The notes: a model not told the origin generated them from the sequence alone. Positions 25,290-37,489 are shown, numbered from the stretch's first letter. The stretch is 64,000 bases of DNA from Aphrophora alni (GCA_963513935.1 OY740768.1:37256368-37320367), one strand, 5' to 3'. A program made the numbers and translations.

Positions 25290-25890
25290 TTTGACATTTG
25301 GTTTTTGGTTCGAATTGTTGGTTTTATGTTCTGTTTCTGTTATAAGTGATACTGACCACAAAAGTTTTTCTGCTATAATTATTTTTTAAATCATTCGTTA
25401 GCTCAAAATTTTGATGTAGCTGCTATAAACACACAATTATCATTTCCTCAAAAAATATGCTCTAATGATATTAATAACAGTTTGGTAAAATGTAGTCTTC
25501 TAGATGTTACATGAGCCTCTAAGAAGGCTACAAACAAACCCCACTGGTCGCCATTGCCCTAAAACCAATAAGGAACCTTTATGAAGGACCAATTTTCAAA
25601 TCGGTTCTGCTGGTTTTGTTCACATTTTGGTAAACCCAAACTACCCACAAAACTTTAAGTATTAGGAAATTACCTTTCAAGGATACATTTCTAAAATGAA
25701 CCTTGCTGCTATAATTGAAACTTGATTTCATTAAATGCAACTTACGCTTTAAGACAAGTTTGTGACACAAATTAAGCAAGTTTTGGCCTTATTTGAATAT
25801 ATAAATATTAACGTGGTCTATGGTTAATTTTTACTTTATAACTGACTATTTTAGTGATCAATCGTTTTGTTTGGTTAAAATTAGTGTTTT
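25290..25890 (+). repeat. Dispersed repeat R2, decayed copy
   Basis: Order-conserved blocks include GACCACAAAAG, TAGCTCAAAATTTTGATG, TTTGGTAAAATGTAGTCTTCTA near 25480, and TTTTCAAATCGGTTCTGCTGG near 25590. It is more diverged than the other copies. Confidence 0.45.
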
Positions 25891-26889
25891 TAAGTAAAAA
25901 TGCTACAAATGTTTACTGTGTATTTTTTAAACTTCAGAACTACTGTTTTTTTATTTATTATATACTTCGCATCAAATTTTCTACATCATTTTACTATCAC
26001 ATTGGTAAAAACCAACCTTAAAATCACCGTCTATGCTATTTTGTTATGTTTAATTGTTTATGATAACAGCGGCCAATCTGCAAATCGGATATCTAAACAA
26101 TTTGTTACTATATTTTTGGGTGTTTAATTTCAATATCCTATTATTCGAGTAAAACAATTATATTTTTATCTTATTACAAGTACACTCAAATTTCAAAGTT
26201 AGTCTAATAATACCCACTAAGTGTCCCAAATGGAGGAAATCTCAAGAATTTATGTCAAACATTAATGTCTGTTCCACGGATTGGACTGTAGCTCGCTACA
26301 CATATAACAGCCAGAAATAATTCTTGACTTCATGGGATCTGATTACAAAACTAATATATATCACAAGTATTGCTACAAAGCATTTAATATAATAATATGG
26401 AAAAATTTAAAACACTGTAAATGACTTGAATTCAAATAGACTATAAAAGTAAAACCCGCTGTTGCCCCTTCTATTGTTCTAGTTTGTCTAACGAATACAC
26501 CGGTGCTTAACAAGTTACATAGTTACCTCCCGCACGTAAATTACTTTGTTAATAAAGTTGTATTCTATAATATGGCAAATAATCTTCTATAATTGTTATT
26601 ATAATAAATATAAATTTGATTAAATCTTATGATTCGTTTCAAAAAAACAATTCTGTTTTGAAAAATAATTTTAATCTGATTTTTAATTTAATTAAAAATT
26701 TTCATTTATTTTTTACATTTGATGACTATATAAATAAATCGTATATGAGCTTCAATTTGAAATAAATTCATAAAAATATATACCAATGCAATGCCTCTTT
26801 TATTCATAAGGTGGAACAATTATTAGAGAGGGTGTTTTTGCTGGTAAAATTTAGATAGCATAAACTGTACCTATGAATATCAGAAGGGA
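25891..26889. other. AT-rich noncoding stretch
   Basis: Nothing recognised. A hydrophobic 75-codon frame at 25900-26127 is AT-driven. Confidence 0.5.
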
Positions 26890-27650
26890 AGTTGGGATCT
26901 CCCTGATAATTTTAGACCAGTCTCTGTTCTTCCTATTCTTTCTAAGGTCTTTGAAGCTGTGGTCCAGAAGCACCTTTATAGCTATTTGGAGAAGATAACC
27001 TGTTCGCTGGTACTCAGTTTAGTTTTCAAAGAGACTTGTCTGCTGTGGATCTGAGCTGCTCGGTGGCTTTGAGGATAGTTGCTTCGCTGGGGGGTCACAC
27101 TCTGTGATCTCAGTAGTCCTTTTTGACATGGAGGATCATGGGGTGCTGATCAGCAAATTTGATTTTTATGTTGTTAAAGAAAATACTATGGAACTGCTAG
27201 AGTCGTATCTGGGTGGCCTCAGGCAGATTGTCTCCTTAGATGGGTAGAATTCTTAACTGAGGGGTCAGTATTGGAATCCTTGTTGGTTTTTGATAATAGC
27301 GAATGACATTTGTTATAATGTTGGTGCAGGAATCACTGGTTAAGCTGACGATATATCAATCATAGTGGTGAATGATGGTGTAGAGAGTTTAACAGAAACT
27401 ATGACCAAGTCACTGGACCAAGATAACTAGTTCCGGGCTAATTATTTTTTGTTGAAATAAAACACATAGAATACCTTGACCTATAAGAGAATTACATTCG
27501 AACAGCTTATATTTCTTTTTTCCAAAGAACTGATATGTATGGCTTAAGACTTTGGGGGTGTACTTCTGATTAAAAAAAAAAAATATTGCAATCCTTCAAA
27601 AGAAAGCCGTATGATTAATTCAACGAACGCTGTAAACCTATTTTTATTAC
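26890..27650 (+). pseudogene. Jockey-like LINE reverse transcriptase relic
   Basis: Three landmark blocks of the non-LTR RT appear in order. From 26899 the frame reads PDNFRPVSVLPILSKVFEA, the start of the RT fingers. Around 27130 it reads VLFDMED, the remnant of the first catalytic Asp block. At 27344 it reads ADDISII, the remnant of the F/YADD active site. Downstream, RTAYISF at 27499 and YGLRLWGCTS at 27538, then ILQKKAV, match the post-RT region of Jockey/CR1-type elements. Stops and frameshifts occur throughout and an A-run interrupts the end, so it is dead. Upstream endonuclease is absent (5' truncation). Confidence 0.85.
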
Positions 27651-29033
27651 AGATGATATTATAAATGTATTTAGTTTGTTTATATTTTAATCGTTGCTGA
27701 AAATAAAACAGAACTTGAATCTGAAATTGTAGAAATGACATACAGAGTCACAATACCAGGAACAAGCATTAAATGGAAGTACTTTATGTAGCTTAGAAAT
27801 ATCAGTCTGATTGTCACGTATCAACCTTTTTACACTGTAGAGATCTGGACCAGCCTTTTTGTAAATTCAAAAAGTCTATGAGTTAACTACTTTTGGTAAA
27901 ACCTCTTTATTCAGTCAAATAGTTGAATTCCAGTATCAACGTTGAAGAATTATTTTATAATTACAATTATGAAAATCACTGGTAATGGTTCACTTAGTAT
28001 AAAATTATTGTATCATTATATTTAGGTAAGATATTTTGTCTAGTTATTGTTTAGTTTGTCTTTTTTAGTTTTATCGAATGATCTACTTGACTTTTCCAAT
28101 TGCATGTATCTTCCATGTTCAAAGGAATAAAATTATTCTTATTAAATCCAATAACAATACGAAATAACTGGTATTATTGTTGTAGACAATAACCATTTTG
28201 AAAATATATAAAATAAAGTATTTTTTGTATACTTATACAAAGTACATACAATAATATGCATCTACCAAATCTGAATTCATATGTTATTTATTTCCCAAAA
28301 TATAATTTTTTCAAAACAAAAACAAAATGGTTGGTATATATGAAACTAAGGGTATTCAGATCTATGTTTATGTATATTCTTTAGCTTTAATTTCACCAAT
28401 AGAATACGTCCTGAAAGCTTCTTCGTTTCTTCCAGAAACTTTCTGCATACGGGGTTTGATAAAAGTCCCGTATATCATGGCATTTGGCGTGATAGACACA
28501 TCAATGGAAAGTTCTTGATAGTATGTATAGGGTGTGCCAAAACTCTTGATTCATATATGGGGTGTTACAAAAAATATAAAACCTATTTTATCCAATGTTT
28601 TTTTAAAAAAAAATGTAAGCATATAAATGCTCTTTCCCCTAAAAATCCTTTTATTTTGTTGAAAACAGAAACTTTTTAATTGATTTAGATACTAAGTTAC
28701 GAGATTAGGACTCTTTCGGAGTAATCCAGTTTCCATTCGGTTATTTGTATCTACACGAAAAGTTTTATGGCAACAATTAAAGCCAATGAATTTTGTACCA
28801 ATTCGTAAGCAAAATCCCTTAAAAATCTTCAAATATTACAACCAAAATAATGTTCACATTTCTCTTTAGTTCTGTACATCGGTTTCATGTCGTTTATTTT
28901 AAGAATTTGGGATAGGTGAAAACTGAAATTGTAGGCAAAAAGGACATTCAAGTTTTCCTGATTTCGTAGGCTGCGGCAGACATATTGTTTCTGTGTCCTT
29001 GAAATCCAATTTCTCTTACTGTTATTATTATAT
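27651..29033. other. AT-rich noncoding stretch
   Basis: Nothing certain. Near 28528-28575, GGGTGTGCCAAAACTCTTG and GGGGTGTTACAAAA resemble the ends of mariner-type elements but have no partner. Confidence 0.4.
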
Positions 29034-29099
29034 TATTTATAAAAGACAAGAAAGCTTATTGATAATCTCCAATATAATTGAACTTGTCTTTTATAAATA
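29034..29099. repeat. Perfect 17-bp inverted repeat with 32-nt loop
   Basis: TATTTATAAAAGACAAG at 29034-29050 is the exact reverse complement of 29083-29099. Either a very short inverted-repeat element or a hairpin RNA candidate; no flanking duplication was found. Confidence 0.8.
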
Positions 29100-29839
29100 T
29101 CGGAATATACTAAATCTATTGACAAGGTATTAAACACAAACAAATACTGACCGAGAAAACAGCTAGTGTAGACTATTGTAATTTGACCATTCACAATGCA
29201 AATGCGGTGGAAGCAAATTGTCTATTTCTCATGTACTGCAAATAGCAAATAGTTTCTCAGCAAATAGCTTCATGTACTACTGAGATCAAATCTGAAACTA
29301 ATCAAATCTCAGTTATTGAGGTCCAGTAAGCATAATAGCCGCACCAGACTACCCTTACACTATTACATCGGAACAACGATCTAGGATTTAGCACTTGTGT
29401 TCTAAATATAAAATTTAATTAGTAAAGATTGCGTTAATTGGTTCATTTTGTTCGTTCAAATTTACTTAACCCATTTTGTAAATCGCCTTTTTCTAAATAT
29501 TTACAAATAATGTTTTTTTATAGATAAATTGAAACAGTTAGAAAACTCAAATTATTGATTTGTTCAACAAAGATAGAATTCGTTTTGATAAAAATATAAG
29601 TTTGCTATTCAATCTACCCTTACGTAAAATAAATATTGCACAAACTTTCTCACACAATTTAAATTGTAATATAAACCAAACAAAACTATTGTCAAAAAAT
29701 GAAAATGAACTAGAACAATTAAAAATATTATTTATATTTTTTGAAAAAAAATATTACAATCTGATAAATAATTAACATGGTTTGTCTCATAACGCGTTCT
29801 TAGCATACATCGTATTGATTAATATGGAGGTTTCAACAA
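29100..29839. other. AT-rich noncoding stretch
   Basis: Nothing recognised. The 71-codon Asn/Lys-rich frame at 29560-29775 is composition-driven. Confidence 0.5.
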
Positions 29840-30230
29840 TGGCGTTTTTGTTTCTTGCAAATTATTCCTGAACCTTAAATTTTTTTATTTGCGATTTCGC
29901 ACACAGGTTTGTGTTATTAATGGTCATATTTAACTATAGTTTGAACGAAATCGGTCGATCTAATTTGGATAATTTTTTTTTATATCTGACCATGGGCGAT
30001 TTTATGCGTTTTACTCATAATTCACGAATTGGGATTTTTGGAGACATTGCTAGTAATATGTTTCATTTGGGTCCTTAGAAACTTTAGCAAAATCCTTAGA
30101 TCCGATTTTTAGAAAATCGTATGTTTTTAATATTTGTAGGCAGGCCTACTATTCCCAAACTTTGAGTTATCAAAAAAATGTCCCAAGATATGCCCAAATA
30201 ATACATAGGCATGCTATATAAGAGAAAACG
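29840..30230 (-). repeat. Dispersed repeat R2, mixed or minus-strand copy
   Basis: It contains TTGCAAATTATTCCTGAACC (R2 upstream block), TGGGTCCTTAGAAAC, GATCCGATTTTTAGAAAATCG, CCCAAACTTTGAGTTATCA, and TGTCCCAAGATATGCCCA. The last three are reverse complements of R2 blocks. Confidence 0.5.
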
Positions 30231-30249
30231 TTTGCATCTCAAACTGTAC

Positions 30250-30910
30250 AGATTAATAATGGTGCAACAACTAAAATATAAAGATAAGTTTGCTTGTAAG
30301 GAGTTTCAGAGGAAATTTTACATCGATTAGATGAAGATCAGAATTTTGTTGTAAACATAATTTTCAGTGATGAAACAACTTTCCATGTAAGTGGTAAAGT
30401 GAATACAAACAACAACTGTCGTATTTGAGGTGGTGAAAATCCACGACAATCCTTGAAACATGTTCGTAAAAGCCCAAAAGTTAACATCTTTTATGTCTTA
30501 AACAAGCGCAAAGTTTACGGCTAGTTTTTTTTTTTCAAGAAGAAAGACAATCAACGGAATAGTGTACCAAGATATACTGCAAAACTTTGTAATGCTACAG
30601 ATTGATGAATGCGATCAAGAAGGTAAGGTTTCGTACGACCTCACCGAGTTTTGAGATTTCCTCAATAACCGTTTTCCAGGTACTTGGTTAGGTGGAGGAA
30701 GGCCGATTGCATGGGCACCTCACAAGTCTAGATTTTTACTTCTGGGGGGATTTATCAAGGCTAAAGTTTATAAATCATCCATACCGGCTTCTCTAGTTGA
30801 GCTTAGAGTAAGATTCTACGCCACTGTTACTGCTCCAGGTTTGGCAGGAAATCGTCTTTAGGTGGGATGTCTGCAAAATAACAAATGGAAGTCACATTGA
30901 ACCTAACTAA
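30250..30910 (+). pseudogene. Mariner-like transposase relic, C-terminal two thirds
   Basis: The frame pieces follow the insect mariner-superfamily DDE/D transposase layout. FSVMKQ in one frame and SDETTFHVSGK from about 30367 in another carry the first catalytic Asp. A block PGTWLGGGRPIAW near 30678 matches PGRWIGRGGPI. DFYFWG near 30740 matches DFFLWG. The end, WQEIVF, RWDVCKITNGSHIE, then TAA at 30908, is the typical C-terminus. The QQDGAP block with the second Asp is not seen, and there are many stops and frame shifts. The N-terminal helix-turn-helix is missing. The CCCTGTA at 31020 may mark the element end. Confidence 0.8.
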
Positions 30911-32030
30911 GGTAGAAAACTTGTTGTATTTTGCTATAAAATGAAACAAAAACCAGCTCAGGAAGTAATCTGAATACAATTATATAAATTTACGAAATTA
31001 TAAAGTCTTTTTTGAAGCACCCTGTACAGAGTGAAAAAAGAGCCTACAATCATTTAATTTGGTTGGTTTTGGCTGTTTTGGCAGCTATTTAAATTTTTTG
31101 GACTTCATGTGACACATGTTTCTAGATGGGTTTATAATAATTCTGAAATTGATGGTGTAATCAAAATTTAAATATATTTTATGGTTTTAATATTTGTTTT
31201 TAAATAGTGTGATTTAAAAGAGATAAAACATGACATAGTTGTAAGAAAAATAGTTATTTGTGACATTTAAATTGACCATTTAAATTATTTTAATTGAAGT
31301 ACCGAAATATGAATTGTTTAACATACCTTTCCTCAACTAAATATATGTGGGCTTATTGAAATAGCTAAAAATTATAAGACTGATTGTAAAACTTTATATA
31401 ATTTTCTGATTTCCCTGACTAATCCCAAAATGACTGCAATATGTTTATAAGCCGGATTTTCAATGAGCTTACGATATATATATATACTGAATTTATTTTC
31501 GATTCCAACAATAATATTTCCTAATTAATTTAGTAAAACAATTATCAGATGTATAATTTGTCAAGTAACACTGATTAATTCATTTTTTAAACATTTCTAA
31601 ACAAGATTATTTGTGCTGTAAAGACTCTCTTTTAATAAAAATTATATTTACCAAAAGCTAAGAAAGGCAGGCCTTGAAATAAATTAAAGTAAAACAAAAT
31701 ATCTGAAAATGGCAGCAGTTGAAAGTAGAAGAGGTGTGTAAGGGTTGAGTCCTACTTAGCATCCTTATTAAATCCTGACAATAGAATATTGGATAAAATA
31801 AGCAATAGAATCATGAGTGGTAATAAAGCATTTTATGCTTCTAAGAACCTATTCAGATTGACTTTCGTGCTATAAAGTTGAGATTTATAGAACTTTAATA
31901 AGAATGATCTTCACCTACAGTTCTCAAGCCTGGGCTATGACCAAAATGTTATGAATATTTTAAAAGAAGAATATACAATATAAGCCACTCAATGAAAATA
32001 ATATCTGAAAAATCAGTACAAAAGAAGAAA
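30911..32030. other. AT-rich noncoding stretch
   Basis: Apart from a possible transposon end near 31010-31030, nothing recognised. Confidence 0.5.
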
Positions 32031-32282
32031 TGTACAGAATAAAACTTGAACAGAAGATCTCGCAAAACTTACATTTACTTAATCAAACGCGTTTTAACGA
32101 CAAAGTCGCCACCCTCAGTGATACATGAGCTACAATAGTTTAGTTATTGTAGCTCATGTAACACTGAGTATGGCGACTTTGTCGTTGAAACGCGTTTGAT
32201 TAAGTAAACGCAATTTTTGTGGAATCTTGTGTTCGACTTTTATTCTATCTAATATTATCTCAAAAGTTAAGCTCAATATTTA
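32031..32282. repeat. Family H foldback pair (inverted copies)
   Basis: Two arms of about 97 bp (32041-32137 on the minus strand and 32145-32240 on the plus strand) face outward around seven bases. Each contains the hammerhead region. The left copy has GTTAAAAC in place of GTTGAAAC (invariant G lost). The right copy has CTGAGTA in place of CTGAGGA (invariant G8 lost). Both should therefore be inactive. The right copy continues into the shared tail TTATTCTATCTAATATTATC...AGCTCAATATTTATTT. Confidence 0.8.
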
Positions 32283-32609
32283 TTTTAGAACTGTACAAAT
32301 TCTTGAGAACAGAAAACACAATCAGACATATTATATCATTAGGATTTACACAGTTGGGCTACGTGGAACCAATTTAGTTTTATTTTTTGTTACAATTCTC
32401 TCTTTTTTCTTTATTATATATTATATATTGGTGTTTCCATTATAATTATCGATATTATTCTTTTAGTTGTTTTGTACATTTTCACACAGGAAATTTTGTT
32501 TTTCGTTTTCATTCTTATTTTATTTTATGTATATTTAACTGTGTGAATACAATTTAAAGTAATCAGTGACGGTCAATTTTTAAAACTAAAAAGGAGGATA
32601 AAATCAAAT

Positions 32610-32662
32610 GAAGGAAAGAGGGAGAGGGAGAGAGAGAGGAGAGAGAGAGAGAGGAGAGAATT
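32610..32662. repeat. GA-rich microsatellite, about 53 bp
   Basis: Irregular GGGAGAGAGAGA units. Confidence 0.9.
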
Positions 32663-33879
32663 GAGTACTTTCTTTATAATTGGGCGTTAAACAGTAAACT
32701 GTAATTATCTGTTATTATAAGAAAGATTTAATAGATATGACCTAACATATTGATTAAACTGTCTTCTAAGACTATTATTAATTCAGATCCCCCATTTAAA
32801 GTCGTTAGTGGACTAATTAATTAATAACCTGGTTAAATGACAGAAGTACATGTCAGGAAACTATTATTAGGTTCGAGAACACTTAGGTCACGATCTTGTG
32901 CGATTGTTTTGTTCTTTAATAAGCATTATTAGCAACTGCTTGGAATACAGTGTGTCTGTAAAGTCATGGTGGAATTTTGAATAAATATATTTACAAAATA
33001 TACATTTAAAAAACACGAACAAATTGAAATAATAGATCAGATGGTTTTTTCTTGTTTATCTTAGTGCTACCTGGGCCCTGTGAGTAGAAAACGTCCAAGA
33101 TTATTCCTACCTTCGACCTAGAATATTTGGAATTATTGATAACACTGTCTCTTGAATTTGTTGTCTTAAATATTTATTGTTCCGTATCCTTTCACTGCAG
33201 TCTTTTTAGCATAACACCATAAATAAATTACATTGGTGTAATGTTGATAGAGGATGGTGGTCAAGCCTTCCATCTACTTCTTCCAGTCCATCTCAAAGCT
33301 ATCTGTCAAGCAATGAAACTGTAGAAAATATACTGAAAAAATGTATATACAAAGTCTGAAATATTCTCAAGAACTAGCATACAAGGTTTTTAAAGAAATG
33401 GCTTATCAACATTGGATTGAGAGAGGTAGATGGAAGGTTTGACTAACACGTTCATCCGACTGTACACTCATGTAATTTTAGTTATTGGGGTATGTTAAAC
33501 ACAATATCTACATTGAAATGATTTAGAACGTACTAACTTTGAGACTACGAATCCAAGAAGTAGTATCAAAGTTAGATGTTTTGGTCAAATCTGTGATGAG
33601 CTGTAATATCGCTCAGACTTTTGCAGATCTAAGGAGCACACGTAGAATTCAGATAAACAAATTGTGGAAGACTTATATGGAAGATATACATAGACTTTAT
33701 GGAACACTGTATTTTGTATACGTTCAGAATCTTCATTACGTAAATTAATTAAAAAGTAGGTTTCTCATTTATTAGTTCTTGTTGCTATCAAAATCTGTGA
33801 TTTTGGTTTTAAACTTATTGGATAACAAAGGATTTTTCATATTAGTGATTTAGTTTTCTCTTGACAATTTCAATCATTT
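32663..33879. other. Noncoding stretch, possible transposon relic
   Basis: The sequence TGTGTCTGTAAAGTCATGGTG at 32951 is of the kind found at ends of mariner-like elements. A 69-codon frame at 33539-33748 has ordinary composition (LRLRIQEVV...KLWKTYMEDI), but I cannot assign it. Confidence 0.35.
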
Positions 33880-33960
33880 GCGTATATATATATAAATTAA
33901 TACGACGTTTCAAGAGTATGGATCAACTCTCGTTTTCAAGTAAAACCAAGAATATGACAA
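33880..33960 (-). repeat. Dispersed repeat P2, minus copy
   Basis: On the minus strand it reads TTGAAAACGAGAGTTGATCC, ATACTCTTGAAACGTCGTA. It has the P2 hairpin GAGAGT/ACTCTT followed by GAAACGTC. Confidence 0.5.
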
Positions 33961-34224
33961 ATATGAAAAGAGCCAAAAACTCGTAGTCTAGTTTCCTAAG
34001 TTTTGTACTGGGAACTAAAACTAATAAATGGTGCAAAGATATTGTACAAACATTTCACTCATCCATCCCCAAAACTAAACAAAAATAATTATCTTCAATA
34101 TTAAAAGTTATGTATTAATCTATCCTAAAGTGAAAATAAACCATACACGGGGTCTTTAAAAAATATTTGTATAAGGGCGTAAATTTGTTTCGTTTGTACC
34201 ATAAATACCGTATTTTTTTCAGAG

Positions 34225-34330
34225 GTTAAAGTTCATTTTTTTTGCTAATTATTACTGAACCGTAATATTTCTATACGATATTTTACATAATTACAATACA
34301 ATTTATTGCGGGTGGGTGGGGGGGGGGAAT
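34225..34330 (+). repeat. R2-like fragment with poly-G run
   Basis: TTTTTTTTGCTAATTATTACTGAACC matches the R2 upstream block seen at 29858 and 48196. It is followed by GGGTGGGTGG and a G-run. Confidence 0.4.
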
Positions 34331-34752
34331 CTAAAATAATTATGGTAGCTTCTCTGTCATACAAACCAATCCATGTTTTCTGACTCTCAAAATTGTGTTT
34401 ATATTATTGTTATCAGAATTCTACAATGAATGTAGTTTTTCTGTACCAAGTAACCAGAGCTCACTATATGAGGATCTTCAACTCAATCCTCTCACATTCA
34501 TCCACTCACGTCATTAAACTTCTTATTGGTCTATTTCTCCTTCCTTCATTGGAGCTTCCACTGATGGTTTTGTTAATTAATTGTATAGAATACTATAACG
34601 AAATAGAGGGCTCCCAAAAGGTCAGTGCTCGGCAGGCCATAAATTGTAAAGAGTTGAAATGGTTGACAGCTAGAAAAACTATTCTAACATTAGTCACAGA
34701 TCTCAAGAAGTCAAATAAACCATTACAAAAGTCAATGCCTTCAACCGAAAAT

Positions 34753-35520
34753 GTTTGAAATGGACCAATGAAATAAATTGCGTCGGTCTCGAAATAACGT
34801 ACAAGATTTAAAATAAACCAATGAAGGAAGAGGATCGGGAGAAAGCATTTGAAATTAGAACTTATATATAGGGGTGGAAGAGAGGCGCACGAGGTTCTTT
34901 CGTTCTTTCTTTTTGGTTGTTACTGATTGAAGGAGTGAGTTCTGAAGCAAGTGCTTCTTTAGTAGAAATGAAGATCGATTGTGAAAGATTTAGCCGAGAT
35001 CAAACTTCAAAATAAAATACTATCTGCGTCGTTTTTTTTTCTTGTATAAGTATTAATAATAATCTCCGAAGAATAGTTTAAAAGATAATCGTCGTTATAA
35101 GTTTAAAAGATAATCGTCGTTATAAGATTGAAAGTAATCGTCGTCATAGAAGTGTGTGATAAATTGCGTCGTTATAAAAGTGTTTGAACAGGAATATTAA
35201 TACAATAAATTAAAGTAATCGTCATCACGAAAGTGAGTGGAAAATAAGTGTAAGAAGAAAAGAAGATTCGTCGAAAAGATCAAGGCAAATCGATCCATCT
35301 ACTGGCAGTCTACACGGGAACCACGTTCACGGAACCAGGAACATCGGAGCAGTGAAAAACTTCCAAGCGATAAGTAAAAATTAATGGACAATCTCAATTA
35401 AATAAACTACCACCAAATTCTATTTATATGTAAATTATAGTCACCAAAGAACCTCACGAACCCGTAAAGAGAAATTAAATAAAATGAAATTAATAGTACA
35501 TTTCAGTTAGCCGGAGCATT
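34753..35520 (+). mobile_element. LTR-like promoter and leader block, copy 1
   Basis: Two CCAAT boxes (about 34763 and 34814) precede a TATATATA at 34864, a purine-rich GC-higher transcribed-looking segment, and AATAAAAT at 35010. The downstream part from GATAAGTA near 35372 to AGAACCTCACGAACC near 35450 and AAAGAGA aligns with the inverted block at 54960-55060, with almost the same spacing (about 80 bp). That homology suggests the U3-R-U5 or leader of a shared LTR retrotransposon family. No gag or pol is visible here. A 121-codon frame just upstream (34393-34758) was not recognised. A host promoter duplicated in inverse orientation is the alternative. Confidence 0.4.
35076..35180 (+). repeat. 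25-bp tandem repeat, two exact and two decayed units
   Basis: Units 35076-35100 and 35101-35125 are identical, beginning GTTTAAAAGATAATCGTCG. Decayed units with TAATCGTCGTCAT and TTGCGTCGTTATAA follow. They lie inside the LTR-like block. Confidence 0.8.
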
Positions 35521-35622
35521 TTATAATAATAAATTAAAAGTAAAAAATTTAAAAGTAAAAATATGATGCACTCTTATTTATTTATTTAGGTTAAGACATG
35601 GTAGAATTAGAATTTTATTTTA

Positions 35623-35649
35623 ACTATGTACTTAGAGTAAGTACATAGT
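35623..35649. repeat. Perfect 12-bp hairpin between direct repeats
   Basis: ACTATGTACTTA, GAG, TAAGTACATAGT. The 10-bp direct repeat AGGTTAAGAC lies at 35588-35597 and 35650-35659, with the hairpin between the two copies. Confidence 0.8.
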
Positions 35650-37204
35650 AGGTTAAGACGTTAGTGTATAAGTATAAAGTGCATCAGATTTGGACAATAA
35701 TTTATTTTATATTGTAAAAGATTTTAAAACCCAATGTAATAAATAATTAAAGAAAGTTAAATTCTAATTGTGTCAAGTCAAATTTGTTATAATACATTAT
35801 ATGGATTAATTTATACAAGTTAATTCATTTTATTACAATAACTATTATGTATTGTATTACTATTGTATAGTAAAGCAAAAATAACTGTGTGATTACAAAA
35901 TACAATGAATTGATAAAATATAATTTAATAAACAAAACAAAACTTAAAAAACGCTTTGGATATATTATTTAATTTGAATCTGAAGAGTGATTAAAAAAAC
36001 AACTATTCAGGATACAATTTGTAGGTGATTTATAACATAGGTAATTTAATTCAGAACAAAAATAAAGGAAAACCCAATTTTTATATTATAGAAATTTAGG
36101 AAAATTAATTGTTAATAACAAGATTTCGTTGAAAACAGTGGTGTATACAAAATTGGCTGTTCATATTCTAATTTTAAATATGTTGGTCTATTAAAACTGG
36201 TAGTATGGGAAAACTTAATCAATTTTTGCTAATATTTTTTAGTATTAGGCCATAGTTTTGATCCATGTCAAAAGTGTTACATGTTAAATAAAAGAAGGAG
36301 AAGATTAAATAATGTAATAGTTTTGGAAATTATAGATCTGTTAAAAAAACATACTTCTAATTTTAATAAATAAGTACAGATTTTAACCGATATATTCTAT
36401 TAAAACCTATTATTTACTGTACACGCTGTTAGGTCTTTCCTCTCTCAGATTTTTCCAGGTCATTGTCCTTACTGTAGCACCCCACCCAAACTCAATCTTC
36501 TTGTTTGCATAAAGTAAGATCTTGTTAATTTTGTTCTTAGTAGTATGAACACGCCTAACGCGAAACAGCTGTCACAGATAGTGTTTGTTTTATGTGAAAT
36601 TGGTTTTAAGTTATTTCTGCCTTAATAAGGAATTTCACCAAGTACAAACTGTGTTTACACTTAACGTTATAATTACGGATTTATTATTATTATGTAATTT
36701 TATTTTTAATATATCAAATTTTATTAATATATTAATACTTAATTTAAAACAAAAGTTTCTTTGTAAAATAAAAAAAAAAAAAAACATCTTCCCACACAAA
36801 GAGTTTTATTAAAAAAATATTATAAAACTTTATCCTTATTAAATTAAATAAACTATAAGAGGAAAACTCGGACAACAACCGGGAATATAACTCCTTCACA
36901 ATATTCAGGTCTTTGTTACACTTTTATTATATATTAAAGTTTTTACATTATTTTCTCATTTCAACTAATTGATAACTAGTTATATTTCATGAATCAATTT
37001 TTACCTAAATAATTTTTATAGAACATCCAAGCCTCTTAAGAAAGCAGATATTTAATTAGTTGATCACTTTTAGCTTCCAATAAAACCTAACACATGGTAT
37101 TGGTTTTTAAATCAATTATGTTTATTTAATTGTCAATATTCTTTTGTAAATTTACATTCCAGATTTATATTCTTTAATATGTTTATAATTGAATACAAAA
37201 GATT
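35650..37204. other. AT-rich noncoding stretch
   Basis: Very AT-rich. A GC-higher island at 36421-36580 (CTTTCCTCTCTCAGATTTTT and following) was not assigned. An A-run lies near 36771-36784. Confidence 0.45.
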
Positions 37205-37410
37205 ATTTAGGTAACTTTATGTAGAACAAAACTCGATCTCAAGATATCACGAGAATTACGTTTATTTATTCAAACGCGTTTCAACGACAAAGTCGTCATC
37301 CTCAGTGATACATGACCTACAATAACTAAACTATAACTCCTTGAGTTCAATTTTATTCTATCTAATATCATCTCACATGTCAAGCTCAATATTTATATGG
37401 GTAACTATAG
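37205..37410 (-). repeat. Family H copy with inverted tail
   Basis: On the minus strand 37268-37310 reads GTATCA, CTGAGGA, TG, the hairpin ACGAC/GTCGT with loop TTT, TGAAAC, GC, GTT, TGAA. The hammerhead core is intact, but stem I is down to three pairs (TGAA instead of TGAT). From 37337 a plus-oriented family H tail (TTTTATTCTATCTAATATCATCTC...GCTCAATATTTAT) follows, so the locus is a truncated foldback. Confidence 0.75.
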
Positions 37411-37489
37411 ATTTGGATTTTATTGGGCGAACAATAATCAAAACTTTCTGGCACTTTAGAGGCTTACACAGATGTAACAAAAACCAATT

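Noticed and set aside
28528..28575. Mariner-type inverted terminal repeat
   Set aside because: No partner end or transposase was found nearby.
33539..33748. Transposase C-terminus
   Set aside because: The peptide has ordinary composition but lacks the WQELDYR/NGAHIE-type end that identifies the other mariner relics.
34393..34758. 121-codon plus-strand frame
   Set aside because: No recognisable domain, and it adjoins an LTR-like block. It might be part of that element, but I cannot support a gene.
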